NCBI GenBank assembly: GCA_028753945.1
Contig: JAPNXP010000009.1
Coordinates: forward strand, 2,232,001 to 2,296,000
Reading direction: 5' to 3'
Length of the DNA: 64,000 nucleotides
From: Hexactinellida sp. DTS-2022
Lineage: Eukaryota; Porifera; Hexactinellida
The translations under genes were made by a program, and so were the position numbers. This document shows, one piece after another, positions 9,290 through 22,330 of the stretch. How positions within the stretch are numbered: position 1 is the stretch's first letter; every line of letters starts with the position of its first letter. The notes beneath the pieces were generated by a model, which was not told the origin of the DNA, ran no database searches, and was given only the letters and a program-made list of their open reading frames with translations.

Positions 9290-10385
9290 AATGGCATATG
9301 AATGATAAATAAAAATACAAGATTGCAGGATGTGCCGACGCATTTCACATTGGAGGCACTACATTTGGTGGTTGGGTAACTAGTAGTTTCTTTAAAGGAA
9401 AATGCTGTCTGCACAGCTGTTTCGGATTTTTTCGCCATGTCATCATCACTAATAATATTATTCACTATGGTGTTAAACCATCTCAGAAAAGGTGTTTAGG
9501 AATGCAAGTTATGCAACGACCCTTAGTGAGTTGGAAGTTTCGTTTTAGCTCACTTCATTTCAGAGATATTCAAGTTTCAGTAGAATATATTAAGTGATGA
9601 GTCAACATATTTTATGTGCGTTTTAGGATTTCAACCAACACCAACCAACCCATTCGAAGTATATAATTAACTAAATTGTAAATCACATTTTTTTTACGAT
9701 GTCATTATCACCTAAAGGTGTCAAGATCCATTTGTAGAGGTGTTATGTGGCATAAAAATCAGTTGATCAATTGGAAATTTGTTTCTATCTTGTATCATCT
9801 CTGAGAATTATGATATTTAGTTAATCTAGTATAATAATTTAACACAAATTTCAATGTCAACTTGAATTCATTAAGTATAAATATATTTCATGAATATGTA
9901 TTTAAATTCAATTTGGCTACCAAATTTCAATTGCGCACACTCTATGACCCTAAAACAGTGGTTTTCAACCGGGGTTCCGCGGAACTCAAGGGTTCCGCGG
10001 GATTATTGGCAAATCGATGTAAATACATCAGAGGCTCATAATAGTCAATCGGAAATACAATCTTTAGCAGCTTATTGACTATCAGTATCAGACCACGAAT
10101 AAAAGAAATATGCAAAAGTAAATAATCACAGATCTCACATTGAAACTGTACCTGACAATATTAGTTAATAAATAAATATTATTTAAATTTGTTATAAATA
10201 TATTCGTAGAGGAATTAGAAGTGTAGGGTTCCGCGTGCTGCCACAAACAATTTAGGGGTTCCGTAATACAAAAAAGGTTGAAAACCACAGCCCTAAAATA
10301 AACAAATTGGAAGCATCTATATAAGTAAAATAAAGACTGAATTAATTAATTCAGTCATTGCTTTGTAATAATATACTAAGGCACT
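9290..10385 (-). repeat. Old isolated copy of the hairpin module
   Basis: A diverged hairpin (9311-9433; GATGTGCCGAC left, CTGTCTGCACAG right) is followed by the module body in the orientation used at 14-21 kb. Body landmarks are CATGTCATCATCAC, CGACCCTTAGTGAGTTGGAAG, ACGATGTCATTATCACC and GCATCTATATAAGT. A younger MITE splits it at 9956. This solitary copy marks the module's right limit near 10385 and shows that the module also exists outside arrays. Confidence 0.75.
9956..10290. mobile_element. hAT-like MITE, CAGTGGTTTTCAACC ends
   Basis: The inverted ends are CAGTGGTTTTCAACC and GGTTGAAAACCACAG; the 8-bp target duplication CCCTAAAA (9948-9955 and 10291-10298) is perfect. The host sequence is the CTAATAAACAAATTGGAAGC segment of the hairpin module, so the insertion postdates that module copy. 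GGTTCCGCGG words occur just inside both ends. Confidence 0.92.
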
Positions 10386-10583
10386 CATTTTTCTTTGGAC
10401 CATGGATTGGTTAAACGAGTTAGTATATAGTATTCGATAATATACCAAATCACGGGCGTCGCACGGCTCTGAAAATATCCGGCCAAATAGTTAAAGTGGT
10501 CCGGCCAAAACCGGACCCTCCTATATAATATAGTAGAATAAATGAAAACTGGCCCGGCCATGGCCGGACCAGCCGGACCGCGT
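10386..10583. other. Unclassified GC-rich repeat interrupted by the foldback element
   Basis: From about 10455 the sequence is rich in CCGGCC words (CCGGCCAAAACCGGACC, GGCCCGGCCATGGCCGG). It ends in GTGCTACGC, where the foldback element has inserted; GCTACGCTTATG continues at 11452. It is probably another non-autonomous element, without defined ends. No gene is seen. Confidence 0.4.
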
Positions 10584-10590
10584 GCTACGC

Positions 10591-11451
10591 CATGGCCTAC
10601 TTAATATACGGCTATATATGTCGCCGAGAAGGCCATAAAACAAAGAGGCCAGTTTCTAATTTTCAAAATGGAGAATTGATCTTTATTCGAATAATTAGCA
10701 ATGATAGAGCTGAAAAGTGTATTATAACTATATAGGAATATGGTATCCAGGTATACATAGCACCCTCCAGAATTGTGATATGTCATCATCTGATGACGTT
10801 ATGGTTATTTTGGTTGCGAATTATCTTGTTTTTCTAGCATACTTTTAACATAGTTAAACGCGTTATAAATGTTCAAAATTGGAACATGGTTATGAGATAA
10901 TTAACACTTAATTCATTATTAGGTAATGACTCACTATCTCAAAAATTATTGAAGTTAGGCATATAAAATGTATTATCTATGAATAGGAAGTTACCTATTC
11001 CGGACAGATCAGTACCATTCTAGTTTACATAACATTCATAGTTTTTGAGTTATGGCACATTTGAGGAAATATACATTTTCCACGGCAACCGAGGAATGTG
11101 TCAACATTCCATTTATAATTTCAATATATTTTATTCTACTACTTCTGGGTGTAACCATGTTCCAATTTAGAACATTTATAACGCGTTTAACTATGTTAAA
11201 AGTATGCTAGAAAACAAGATAATTCGGAACCAAAATAACCATAACGTCATCAGATGATGACATATCACAATTCTGGAGGGTGCTATGTATAACTGGATAA
11301 CATATTCTTATATAGTTATAATACACTTTTCAGCTCTATCACTGCTAATTATTCGAATAAAGATCAATTCTCCATTATAAAATTAGAAACTGGCCTCTTT
11401 GTTTTATGGCCTTCTCGGCGACATATATAGCCGTATATTAAGTAGGCCATG
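10591..11451. mobile_element. Foldback element FB1, CATGGCCTAC ends
   Basis: Two arms of about 300 bp (10591-about 10900 and about 11140-11451) are near-perfect inverted copies around a unique centre of about 240 bp. The ends are CATGGCCTACTTAATATACG and its complement. The target duplication is 7 bp, GCTACGC (10584-10590 and 11452-11458). It is non-coding; the short open frames in the arms are not conserved between the two arms. A 7-bp duplication does not fit the hAT (8) or MULE (9) norm, so I leave the superfamily open. Confidence 0.88.
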
Positions 11452-11458
11452 GCTACGC

Positions 11459-11780
11459 TTATGCTAATACATTATGTATAATAAAGTTTATCATTGTTTC
11501 CAGTCAGGACACATTGTTGATGCATATTTCTTTGGTTTTTCTTATAACTTGTTCCCCTTCTGATATTAAATGGCTACATGACCCCTAGCAAAAGATTTCT
11601 GTTTAATATTGATTAATCTTATTTAACATATTAGTTATCATATTGTAACAGAGAGCTTGTCTCTAGCTATCCTACTTTTCTTATTTCAGCAATTATTGTG
11701 TAATTAGAACCAAAATGCTTCTATGAGAAAACAATATTGAACTAAAATCAGTCGTTTTGAAAACACATTGCACGATTTTT
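11459..11780. other. Spacer before the first mini-unit array
   Basis: AT-rich, with no gene or clear repeat family seen. Confidence 0.4.
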
Positions 11781-12203
11781 ACTGTGCCGACTATACTATA
11801 GTTTAGTGGCCCAGTTCTAATCTTACTGCCTGTATTACTGTGCCGACTATACTATAGTATAGTGGCCCAGTTCTAATCTTAGTGCTTTGGTTACCGATTA
11901 TTACTGTGCCGACTATACTATACGTAGTATAGTGGCCCAGTTCTAATCTTGGTGCTTTTTACTGTGCCGACTATACTATAGTATAGTGGCCCAGTTCTAA
12001 TCTTACTGCCTTTAATAATATTTTTTTTTTTTTTACTGTGCCGACTATACTATAGTATAGTGGCCCAGTTCTAATCTTACTGCCTTTATTACTGTGCCGA
12101 CTATACTATAGTATAGTGGCCCAGTTCTAATCTCACTGCCTTTATTTTTACTGTGCCGACTATACTATAGTATAGTGGCCCAGTTCTAATCTCACTGCCT
12201 TTA
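11781..12203 (+). repeat. Seven tandem copies of the palindromic mini-unit
   Basis: The units start near 11781, 11837, 11903, 11961, 12035, 12091 and 12150. Each reads ACTGTGCCGA, then the palindrome CTATACTATAGTATAG, then TGGCCCAGT, then a tail ending CTGCCTT or GTGCTTTGG. They are separated by variable TTATT or T-rich tracts. The third copy has an expanded but still symmetric palindrome (CTATACTATACGTAGTATAG). CTGTGCC and GGCCCAG also pair, so each unit can form a 33-bp stem. Confidence 0.9.
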
Positions 12204-12205
12204 TT

Positions 12206-14190
12206 TATTTATTTTTTTTTTCTCCGTAGACGGTACCCTGGCCAGAGCTCTATAGTTGATGGGCTGAAACTTGGCATGTAGGTGCGGTAGGACCGTCTAA
12301 TTTGCACCTGGGGTTACGATTTTTTATTAAGAAATTTTTGACACATCTTTAACACCTTTCAGATTTTGTCTGGTCCATAACTCAAAATATGTTTTACTAA
12401 ACCCGAAAATTTTATTTCATATTTGGATTCCCCATAAAATTCTGCGTCTGATGGGAGAGGAATATTTTCAAAAATATGTTTAATTTCTGCCATAAATGGG
12501 GTTTGAAATTTCTTTGTTTACTCACACTTCAATTTCAGTAAAAGTGTTAAATCTAATTCTATTGTTTCAACTTGTAATAATTATATTGATTTAACTTGTT
12601 AAATCTTACTCTATTGTTTCAACTTGAGATAAATATAGTGATTCAACTTATAAATTCCAGCTGGCTTCTATTTAATTGTAGTATATTACTATACAATGGA
12701 TTAAATAAAATATAATGATATAAGGAATTTGTTGACAAACTCAAATCACCGTGGATAACATTGCTAAAATAAATAACTAATTATTTAATTTATTATCAAT
12801 AAGTAATGAATGAATGGCATTAAACTAAAGATGGTTTATGATAGAACCGTTAAGATTTTACATACCACAACAACGACAGATTATGTGATTATATTAACTT
12901 CTGCGTTAATATTATTGCACTGTTAATATACTGACGTAATTAATTATAATTAATTCAGTCAGTATATGACTTATATAGATGCTTCCAATTTGTTTATTAG
13001 GGGTTATCGAGTGTGCGGAATTGAAATTTGATGGACAAATTAATTTATTTATTATTTATGACAAAATAATTAAACTTAATAAATATAAGTTGACATTGAA
13101 ATTGGTGTTAAATTATAAATAATATTAATAATAATATATACTAATTAATTAAATATCATAAATCTCAGAGATCATAGAAGATAGAAACAAACTTTCAATT
13201 TATCAATTGGTCCTTATGGCACGTGCCACCTATACAAGTGGGTCTTGACACCTTGAGGTGATGATGACATCGTTAAAAAAATGTGTTTTTACAATTTTGT
13301 TAATTCGATATTAAAAATGGGTTAGTTCATGTTGGGTGATGACCCAACACTCACATAAAAAATGCTGAGTCATCAGTTGTTATATTCTACTCAAACTTGA
13401 ATATCGCTAAAAGGAAGTGAACTAAAACGAAACTTCCACCACTCTAAGGGTCGATGCCTTCTGTAACACCTTTTTGAAATGATTTAACACCTTTATAGTG
13501 ATGATGACTTGGCGAAAAAAAATCCAAAATTGCATCCTGTGCCGACAGCATGTTCCATTGGAGGCACTATCAATAAACCACCAACAAAATATAGTGCCAC
13601 CCAAGGAACATGCGTCGGCACAGGATGCAATTTTGGATTTTCTTTTTTCACCGTAGACGGTGCCCTGGCCTAAGCTTTATAGTTGATGGGCTGAAACTCG
13701 GCATGTAGGTGCGATGGGACCGTCTAATTTGCACCTGGGGTTACGATTTTTGATTAACAAATTTTTGACACATGTTTAACACCTTTCAAAGTTTGTCTGG
13801 TCCATAACTCAAAATATGTTTTACTAAACCCCAAAATTTTATTTCACATTTGGATTCACCATAAATTTCTGCGTCTGATGGGAGAAGAAGACTTTTAATA
13901 AAGAGTTTTATTTCTGCCATAAATGGGGGTTGAAATTTCTTTGTTTACTCACACTTCAGTTTCAGTATAACTGTTAAATCTAATTCCATTGTTTCAACTT
14001 GTAATAATTATGTTGATTTAACTTGTTAAATCTTACTCTATTGATTCAACTTGCGATAATTAAATTGATTTAACTTATAAATTGCAGCTGGCTTCTATTT
14101 AATTTACCATACAATGGATTAAATTAAATAATATAATATAAGGAATTTGTTGACTTAATTCAACTCAACCGTGGATAACAATGCTAATAT
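12206..14190 (+). repeat. Hairpin-module array 1, first forward segment
   Basis: The segment opens with the G-type arm (TCCGTAGACGGT, then GGGCTGAAACTTGGCATG and GCACCTGGGGTTACGATTTT). It continues through the AT-rich body to the hairpin at 13521-13640, then a second, truncated G-type arm. The hairpin has arms of about 50 nt starting AATCCAAAATTGCA, with one bulged base, one mismatch and a loop of about 20 nt. No credible gene is present. Confidence 0.85.
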
Positions 14191-15381
14191 AAAAATCCAA
14201 AATTGCAGCTGTGCCGACGCATGTTCCTTTGGTGGCACTATATTTTGGTGGTGGTTTATGATAGTGCCTCCAATGGGACATGCTGTCAGCACAGCTGCAA
14301 TTTTGGATTTTTTTTTCCGCCATGTCACCATCACTATGAAGGTGTTAAAATATTTCAAATGTTGCTACAGAAGACATCGACCCTTAGAGTGGCGGAAGTT
14401 TCCATTTAGTTCACTTCATTTTAGAGATATTCAAGTTTGAGTAGAATATAATAGCTGATGACTCAACATTTTTTATGTGAGTGTTGGGTCATCACCCAAC
14501 TTCAACTAACCCATTTTAAATATCGAGTTAACAAAATTGTAAAAACACATTTTTTTTACGATGTCATCATCACCTCAAGGTGTCAATACCCATTTGTAGA
14601 GGTGTTACGTGGCATAATGATCATTTGATAAATTGGAAGTTTGTTACTATCTTATTTGAATTCTGAGATTTATGATATTTAATTAATTAGTATAAATAAT
14701 TATTAATATTATTTATAATATAACACAAATTTCAATGTCTACTTACAATTATTAAGTTAAATTATTTTGTCATAAATAATTAATTAATTAATTTGGTAAT
14801 CAAATTTAAATTCTGCACACTCTATAACCCCTAATAAACATATTGGAAGCATCTATATAAGTCATATACTGACTGAATTAATTATAATTATTACGTCAGT
14901 CTATTAACAGTGCAAGAATATTCTCGCAGAATTAAATATAATCACTTAATCTGTCGTTGTTGTGGAATGTAAAATCTTAGGTTTCAATTAGAAAATAGAA
15001 GCCTACTCGATCTCACAAGTTGAATCAATATAATTATTACAAGTTGAAACAATTGAATTCGATTTAACACTTCAATTGAACTGAAGTGTTAGTAAACAAA
15101 GGAAACTTGCAACTCAATTGTGGCACAAACGAAACTCAATTTAAAAATTCGTGCACTGTGAAAAGGTGTAGAATTTAATTATCTATCGAATGCATATAAA
15201 TTAAATATTCGCGCACTATTTATTGTTCTTTTTCAAATATTAAACAGGTGCAAATATGTGTCCAAAAAAATGTAATAAAAATTCGTGACCCCAGGTGCAC
15301 ATCTGTAACCCATGAGACACCCATCCTAAAAATTTGGGCTCTTAGTTGATAAAACTCTGTTCTGTGGAGTGGCTACGGATA

Positions 15382-15412
<31 letters not shown>

Positions 15413-18400
15413 TCCAAAATTGCAGCCTGTGCCGACTCATGTTCCTTTGGTGGCACTATATTTTTTGTGGTTGTTTATTGATAGTGCCTCCAAAGGAACA
15501 TGCTGTCGGCACAAGCTGCAATTTTGGATTTTTTTTCGCCATGTCATCATCACTATGAAGGTGTTAAATTATTTCAGAAATGTGTTTCAAAAGGCAACGA
15601 CCCTTAGTGAGTTGGAAGTCTCCATTTAGCTCACTTTATTTGGGGGATATTCAAGTTTCAGTAGAATATAATCTGTGATGACTCAGCATTTTTTAAGAAG
15701 ATTTTGGGTGTTCACCCAACTCCAACCAAAACATAAGAATTATTTAATTCACAAAATTGTAAAAATACATTTTTTTGACGATGTCATCATCACCTTAAGG
15801 TGTCAAGATCCACTTGTATAGGTGGTACGTGCCATAAGGACCAATTGATAAATTTAAAGTTTGTTTCTATCTTATATCATTTCTGAGATTAGTGAAATTT
15901 AGATTATTAGTATAAATATTTAATTAATCTATTAATAATTTAACACCAATATTATGCACATCAAAATAAATTAAGTTCAATTATTTGCAATAATTATTAA
16001 TTTAAATTGAATTTCACTATCATATTTGAATTCAGCGCACTCGATAACCCCAATAATCTATTTGGAACCATCTCTATACGTTAAACACAGAGCGAATTAA
16101 TTAGAATTAAATATGTCATGTATCCATTGTGCAATAATATTCTAAGCTGAAATAAATATTATCACATAGTCCGTCGTTGTTAAGGAATGTAGAATCTTTT
16201 TTTTCAATTGGAAAATAGAAGCCTACTCGATCTCACAAGTTGAATCAATATAATAATAACGAGTTGAAACAATAGAATTAGATTTAACACTTTCAATTGA
16301 ACTGAAGTGTTAGTAAACAAAGAAAATTCAACCCCAATTTATGGCATGAATCAAACAAATTAGTAAAAACATTCATCTCCCATCAGATGGAGAATTTTAT
16401 AGTGAATCCAATGGTGAAAAGAAAATTGGGGGTTTAGTATAACATTCTTTGAGTTATGGACCAGACAAAATCTGAAAGGTGTCAAAAAAAAGTCCAAAAT
16501 TTGTTAATAAAAAATCGTGATCCCAGGTGCACATCTGTAACCCATGAGACACCTGTCCTGCAAATTTGGGTTGTTAGTTAATTAAACTCTGTTCTGTGGA
16601 TGAGCTACGGAAGAATAATAATAATAAAAATCCAAAATTGCAGCCTGTGCCGACGCATGTTCCTTTGGTGGCACTATATTTTGTTGGTTGTTTATTGATA
16701 GTGCCTCCAAAAGAACATGCTGTCGGCGCAGGCTGCAATTTTGGATTTTTTTTCGCCATGTCATCATCACTATGAAGGTGTTAAATTATTTCAAAAAGGT
16801 GTTACAGAAGGCATCGACCCTTAGAGTAGTGGAAGTTTCCATTTAGTTCATATAATTTTAGAGATATTCAAGTTTGAGTAGAATATAATAGCTGATGACT
16901 CAGCATTTTTTATGTGAGTGTTGGGTCATCACCCAACTTCAACTAACCCATTTTAAATAACGAATTAACAAAATTGTAAAAACACATTTTTTTGACGATG
17001 TCATCATCACCTCAAGGTGTCAATACCCATTTTAGAGGTGTTACGTGGCATAAGGATCAATTGATAAATTGGAAGTTTGTTTCTATCTTGTATCATCTCT
17101 GAGATTAATGAAATTTACCTAATTAGTATAAATATTTAATTAATAAATTAATAATTTAACACCAATATTATGTACAGCAAAATAAATAAAGTTCAATTAT
17201 TTGCACTTATTATTAATTTAAATCGAATTTCACTATCATATTTGAATTCAGCGCACTCGATAACCCCAATAATCCAATTGGAAAATTCTATAAGTTAAAT
17301 ACAAAAGGAATTTATTATAATAAATTATGTCAGTACATTAATTGTGCAAAAAGAATATTCTCGCCGAAATAAATATAATCACTTAATCTGTCGTTGTTGT
17401 GGAATGTAAAATCTTAACGGTTCTATAATAAACCATCTTTAGTTTAAAGCCATTCATTCATTACTTATTGATAATAAATTAAATTATTAGTTATTTATTT
17501 TAGCAATGTTATCCACGGTGAGTTGAGTAAAGTCAACAAATTCCATATATAAATTAATTTAATTTAATCCATTGTATAGTAATGCTACAATTAAATAGAA
17601 GCCAGCTGGAATTTATAAGTTGAATCAATTTAATTATCGCAAGTTGAATCAATAGAGTAGGATTTAACAAGTTAAATCAATATAATTATTACAAGTTAAA
17701 TCAATGGAATTAGATTTCACAGTTTTATTGAAATTGAAGTGTTGAGTAAACAAATGAATTTCAACCCTCATTTATGGCAGAAATTAAACCAATTTTAGCA
17801 AATTTTCTTCTCCCATCAGACGCATAATTTTAAGATGAATCTAAATATTAAATAAAATTTTGGGGTTTATTAAAACATATTTTGAGTTATGGACAAGACA
17901 AATTTTGAAAGGTGTTAAAGATGTGTCCAAAAAAAATTAATCAAAAATCGTAACCCCAGGTGCACATCTGTAACCCATGAGACACCCATCCTAAAAATTT
18001 GGGCTCTTAGTTGATAAAACTCTGTTCTGTGGAGTGGCTACGGGAAGAATAATAATAACTAACCAAAGCACTAAGATTAGAACTGGGCCACTATACTATA
18101 GTATAGTCGGCACAGTAATAACTAACCAAAGCACTAAGATTAGAACTGGGCCACTATACTATGGTATAGTCGGCACAGTAATAACTAACCAAAGCACTAA
18201 GATTAGAACTGGGCCACTATACTATAGTATAGTCGGCACAGTAATAATAAAATCCAAAATTGCAGCCTGTGCCGACGCATGCTCCTTTGGTGGCATTATA
18301 TTTTGTTGGAAGTTTATTGATAGTGCCTCCAAAGAAACATGCTGTCGGCGCAAGCTGCAATTTTGGATTTTTTTTTTTTCGCAAATTCATCATCACTATA

Positions 18401-20673
18401 AAGGTGTTAAATTATTTCAGAAAGATGTTTCAGAATGCTACGACCCTCAGAGTGGTGGAAGTTTCCATTTAGTTCACTTCATTTTAGAGATATTCAAGTT
18501 TGAGTAGAATATATTAGCTAATGACCCAGCATATTATATGTGAGTGTTGGGTCATCACCCAACATCAACTAACCTATTTTAAATACCGAATTAGCAAAAT
18601 TGTAAAAACACATTTTTTTAACGATGTCATCATCACCTCAAGGTGTCAAGACCCACTTGTATAGGTGGCACGTACCATAAGGACCAATTGATAAATTGAA
18701 AGTTTGTTTCTATCTTCTATGATCTCTGAGATTTATGATATTTAATTAATTAGTATAAATAATTATTAATTATATTTATAATTTAACACCAATTTCAATG
18801 TCAACTTATATTTATTAAGTTTAATTATTTTGTCATAAATAATTAATTAATTAATTTTTTTATCAAATTTCAATTCCGCACACTCGATAACCCCTAATAA
18901 ACAAATTGGGAGCATCTATATAAGTCATATACTGACTTAATATATTATTATTAATTACGTCAGTATATTAAGAGTGCAAGAATATTCACGGAGAAGTAAA
19001 TATAATCACATAATCTGTCGTTGTTATGGAATGTAGAATCTTAGTTTTCTATTAGAAAATAGAAGCCTACTCGATCTCACAAGTTGAATCAATATAATAA
19101 TACCGAGTTGAAACAATAGAATTAGATTTAACACTTCAATTGAACTGAAGTGTTAGTAAACAAAGGGATTTTGCAACTCAATTGTGGCACAAACGAAGCG
19201 CAATTTGAAAATTCGTGCACTGTGAAAAGGTGTAGAATTTAATTCTCTATCGAATGCATATAAATTAAATATTCTCGCACTATTTAATGTTATTTTTCCA
19301 ATATTAGACAGGTGCAAAAATGTGTCCAAAAAAAGGTAATAAAAAATCGTGACCCCAGGTGCACATCTGTAACTCATGAGACACATATCCTGAAAATTTC
19401 AGTTCTTAGTTACTAAAACTCTGTTCTGTGGAGGATCTACGGACCAATAATAATAATAATAAAAAAATCCAAAATTGCAGCCTGTGCCGACGCATGTTCC
19501 TTTGGTGGCACTATATTTTGGTGTGGTTTATTGATAGTGCCTCCTATGGAACATGCTGTCGGCACAGGCTGCAATTTTGGATTTTTTTTCCGCCATGTCA
19601 TCATCACTACGAAGGTGTTAAATTATTTCAGAAAGGTGTTTCAAAAGGCAACGACCCTTAGTGAGTTGTAAATTTCTTTTATGCTCACTTCATTTCAAAG
19701 ATATTCAAGTTTCAGTAGAATATAATAGCTGATGACTCAGCATTTTTTATGTGAGCTCTGGGTCATCACCCAAAACGAACCGACCCATTTGAATTATATA
19801 ATTCACAAAATTGTGAAAACACATTTTTTTTACGATGTCATCATCTCCTCAACGTGTCAAGACCCACTTGTAGAGGTGTTACGTGGCATAAGGATCAATT
19901 GATAAATTGGAAGTTTGTTTCTATCTTATTTGATTTCTGAGATTTATGATATTTAATTAATTAGTATAAATATTAATTAATATTATATATAATTTAACAC
20001 CAATTTCAATGTCAACTTACAATTATTAAATTAAATTATTTTGTCATGAATAATAAATTAATTATTTTGTTATCAAATTTCAATTAAGCACTCTCGATAA
20101 CCCCTAATAAACAAATTATAAGCATCTATATAAGTAATATAATGACTGAATTAAGTATAATTAATTACGTCAGTATATTAACAGTCCAATAATATTCTCG
20201 CAGAAGTAAATATAATCACATAATCTGTCGTTGTTGTGAAATATATAATCTTTTTTTTCAATTGGAAAATAGAAGCCTACTCGATCTCACAAGTTGAATC
20301 AATATAATAATAACGAGTTGAAACAATAGAATTAGATTTAACACTTTCAATTGAACTGAAGTGTTAGTAAACAACGAAATTTCAACCCAAATTTATGGCA
20401 TGAATCAAACCTATTAGTAAAAACATTCATCTCCCATCAGATGGAGAATTTTATTGTGAATCCAATGGTGAAAAGAAAATTGGGGGTTTAGTATAACATT
20501 CTTTGAGTTATGGACCAGACAAAATTTGAAAGGTGTCAAAAAAAAGTCCAAAATTTGTTAATAAAAAATCGTGACCCCAGGTGCACATCTGTAACCCATG
20601 AGACACCTGTCCTGCAAATTTGGGTTGTTAGTTAATTAAACTCTGTTCTGTGGATGAGCTACGGAAGAATAAT
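14191..20673 (-). repeat. Hairpin-module array 1, reverse-oriented segment
   Basis: The same modules run in the opposite direction. Hairpins lie at 14194-14312, 15411-15531, 16628-16748, 18251-18371 and 19466-19584, about 1.2 kb apart or 1.6 kb where mini-units or extra sequence intervene. Here the flank is the S-type arm (on this strand ending CTGTTCTGTGGAGTGGCTACGG). In several modules (16.4-16.6, 17.85-18.04 and 20.45-20.66 kb) G-type sequence is joined to S-type sequence at the shared CCCAGGTGCAC box. The open frames here, up to 157 residues, read through repeats and are not genes. Confidence 0.85.
18059..18242 (-). repeat. Three mini-units in reverse orientation
   Basis: Three copies read AACTGGGCCACTATAC then AGTCGGCACAGT, separated by AATAACTAACC. 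They sit between the S-type arm and the hairpin at 18251, the standard position of the mini-unit. The middle copy has a G in place of A in the palindrome. Confidence 0.9.
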
Positions 20674-21418
20674 AATAATAACTAACCAAAGCACTAAGAT
20701 TAGAACTGGGCCACTATACTATAGTATAGTCGGCACAGTAATAATAACCAAAGCACTAAGACCAATACTGGGCCACTATACTATAGTATAGTCGGCACAG
20801 TAATAATAATAACCAAAGCACTAAGACCAATACTGGGCCACTATACTATAGTATAGTCGGCACAGTAATAATAATAATATACCAAAGCACTAAGATTAGA
20901 ACTGGGCCACTATACTATAGTATAGTCGGCACAGTAATAATAATAACTAACCAAGGCAGTAAGATTAGAACTGGGCCACTATACTATAGTATTGTCGGCA
21001 CAGTAATAACTAACCAAGGCAGTAAGATTAGAACTGGGCCACTATACTATAGTATAGTCGGCACAGTAATAACTAATAATATAATTTATTACTGTGCCGA
21101 CTATACTATACTATAGTGGCCCAGTATTAGAATCACTGCCTTTATTACTGTGCCGACTATACTATAGTATAGTGGCCCAGTTCTAATCTCACTGCCTTTA
21201 TTACTGTGCCGACTATACTATAGTATAGTGGCCCAGTTCTAATCTTACTGCCTTGGTTAGTTATTATTATTACTGTGCCGACTATACTATAGTATAGTGG
21301 CCCAGTTCTAATCTTAGTGCTTTGGTATATTATTATTATTATTACTGTGCCGACTATACTATAGTATAGTGGCCCAGTTCTGATCTTAGTGCTTTGGTAT
21401 ATTATTACTGTGCCGACT
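20674..21418. repeat. Head-to-head mini-unit block at the array inversion point
   Basis: Six reverse-oriented units (ending near 20740, 20803, 20863, 20934, 21003 and 21067) face forward units starting near 21091, 21147, 21203, 21272, 21343 and 21407. The junction, about 21057-21105, is itself palindromic: CGGCACAGTAATAA, a 12-nt spacer, then TTATTACTGTGCCG. The last forward unit is cut by the foldback element at 21418 and resumes at 22208. Confidence 0.9.
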
Positions 21419-22207
21419 CATGGCCTACTTAATATACGGCTAGATATGCCACCGAGAAGGCCATAAAACGAGAAGGCCAGTTTCTAATTTTCATTTTAGG
21501 ATAAACTATGCCTCCTATTGTTGTTATTTGGGTTGTATATGGGGTAATCAACCATTGCGAGTCCATTAGAACCACTTTTGAGAATATCAGATTTGTGGTT
21601 AAGCTGTTTAGGCGCAATTTAATGATGACGGTAACAATTTATGGTAAAATGAAAAAAAATTCAAATATCATAAATTTCAGTTTCTTCCTATTTTCTAATA
21701 ATTTTATAATAGGAATACTAATATAGGGATATTTTTCATACCCCAAAGACTACTAAATCACAAAATGGCGACATTTTAAAAAAATTTAAAAATTATTAAG
21801 CAACCACATGCTAAAATACAAGTAGTATCCGAATTAAAACTTACTATTTTTGTACATAAAACGTTTATAATTGCTGGTTTATATATATTCATTCTCATTA
21901 TATATTCGGAAATTGTATTCTGAGTATATTAGCAAATTATTTTCATTTTCTCGCAGTTCTTTAGACTCGAATTTTACATTTTTGTATATTTGTGGTGTCA
22001 TCATTAAATGGCGCCTAAACAGCTTAACCACAAATCTGAGATTCTCAAAAGTGGTTCTAATGAACTCGCAATGGTTGATTACCCCATATACAACCCAAAT
22101 AACAACAATAGGAGGCATAGTTTATCCTAAAATGAAAATTTGAAACTGGCCTTCTCGTTTTATGGCCTTCTCGGTGACATATCTAGCCGTATATTAAGTA
22201 GGCCATG
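21419..22207. mobile_element. Foldback element FB2, CATGGCCTAC ends
   Basis: It belongs to the same terminal family as FB1 (CATGGCCTACTTAATATACG) but the arm interior differs. The arms are about 220 bp and include CTATGCCTCCTATTGTTGTT on one side and its complement on the other. The target duplication is a perfect 7-bp GCCGACT (21412-21418 and 22208-22214), inside a mini-unit at GTGCCGACT/ATAC. It is non-coding; mirrored open frames of 60-90 residues come from the arms and differ at their ends. Confidence 0.9.
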
Positions 22208-22330
22208 GCCGACTATACTACAGTATAGTGGCCCAGTATTGGTCTTAGTGCTTTGGTTAGTTATTATTACTGTGCCGACTATACTATAGTATAGTGGCCC
22301 AGTATTGGTCTTAGTGCTTTGGTTAGTTAT
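22208..22330 (+). repeat. Two mini-units after FB2
   Basis: The first is the remainder of the unit split by FB2. The second starts at 22269 and has the TATTGGTCTTAGTGCTTTGG tail variant. They lead directly into the S-type arm TATCCGTAGCCACTCC. Confidence 0.85.

Noticed and set aside
18034..18507. 157-residue open frame in array 1
   Set aside because: It reads three mini-units and a hairpin in succession; the periodic ITNQSTKIRTGPLYY residues are the translated mini-unit. Equivalent frames in other modules are broken.
21508..22143. Paired 62-90 residue open frames on both strands within FB2
   Set aside because: They are the two arms of the foldback element translated from each side, without domains.
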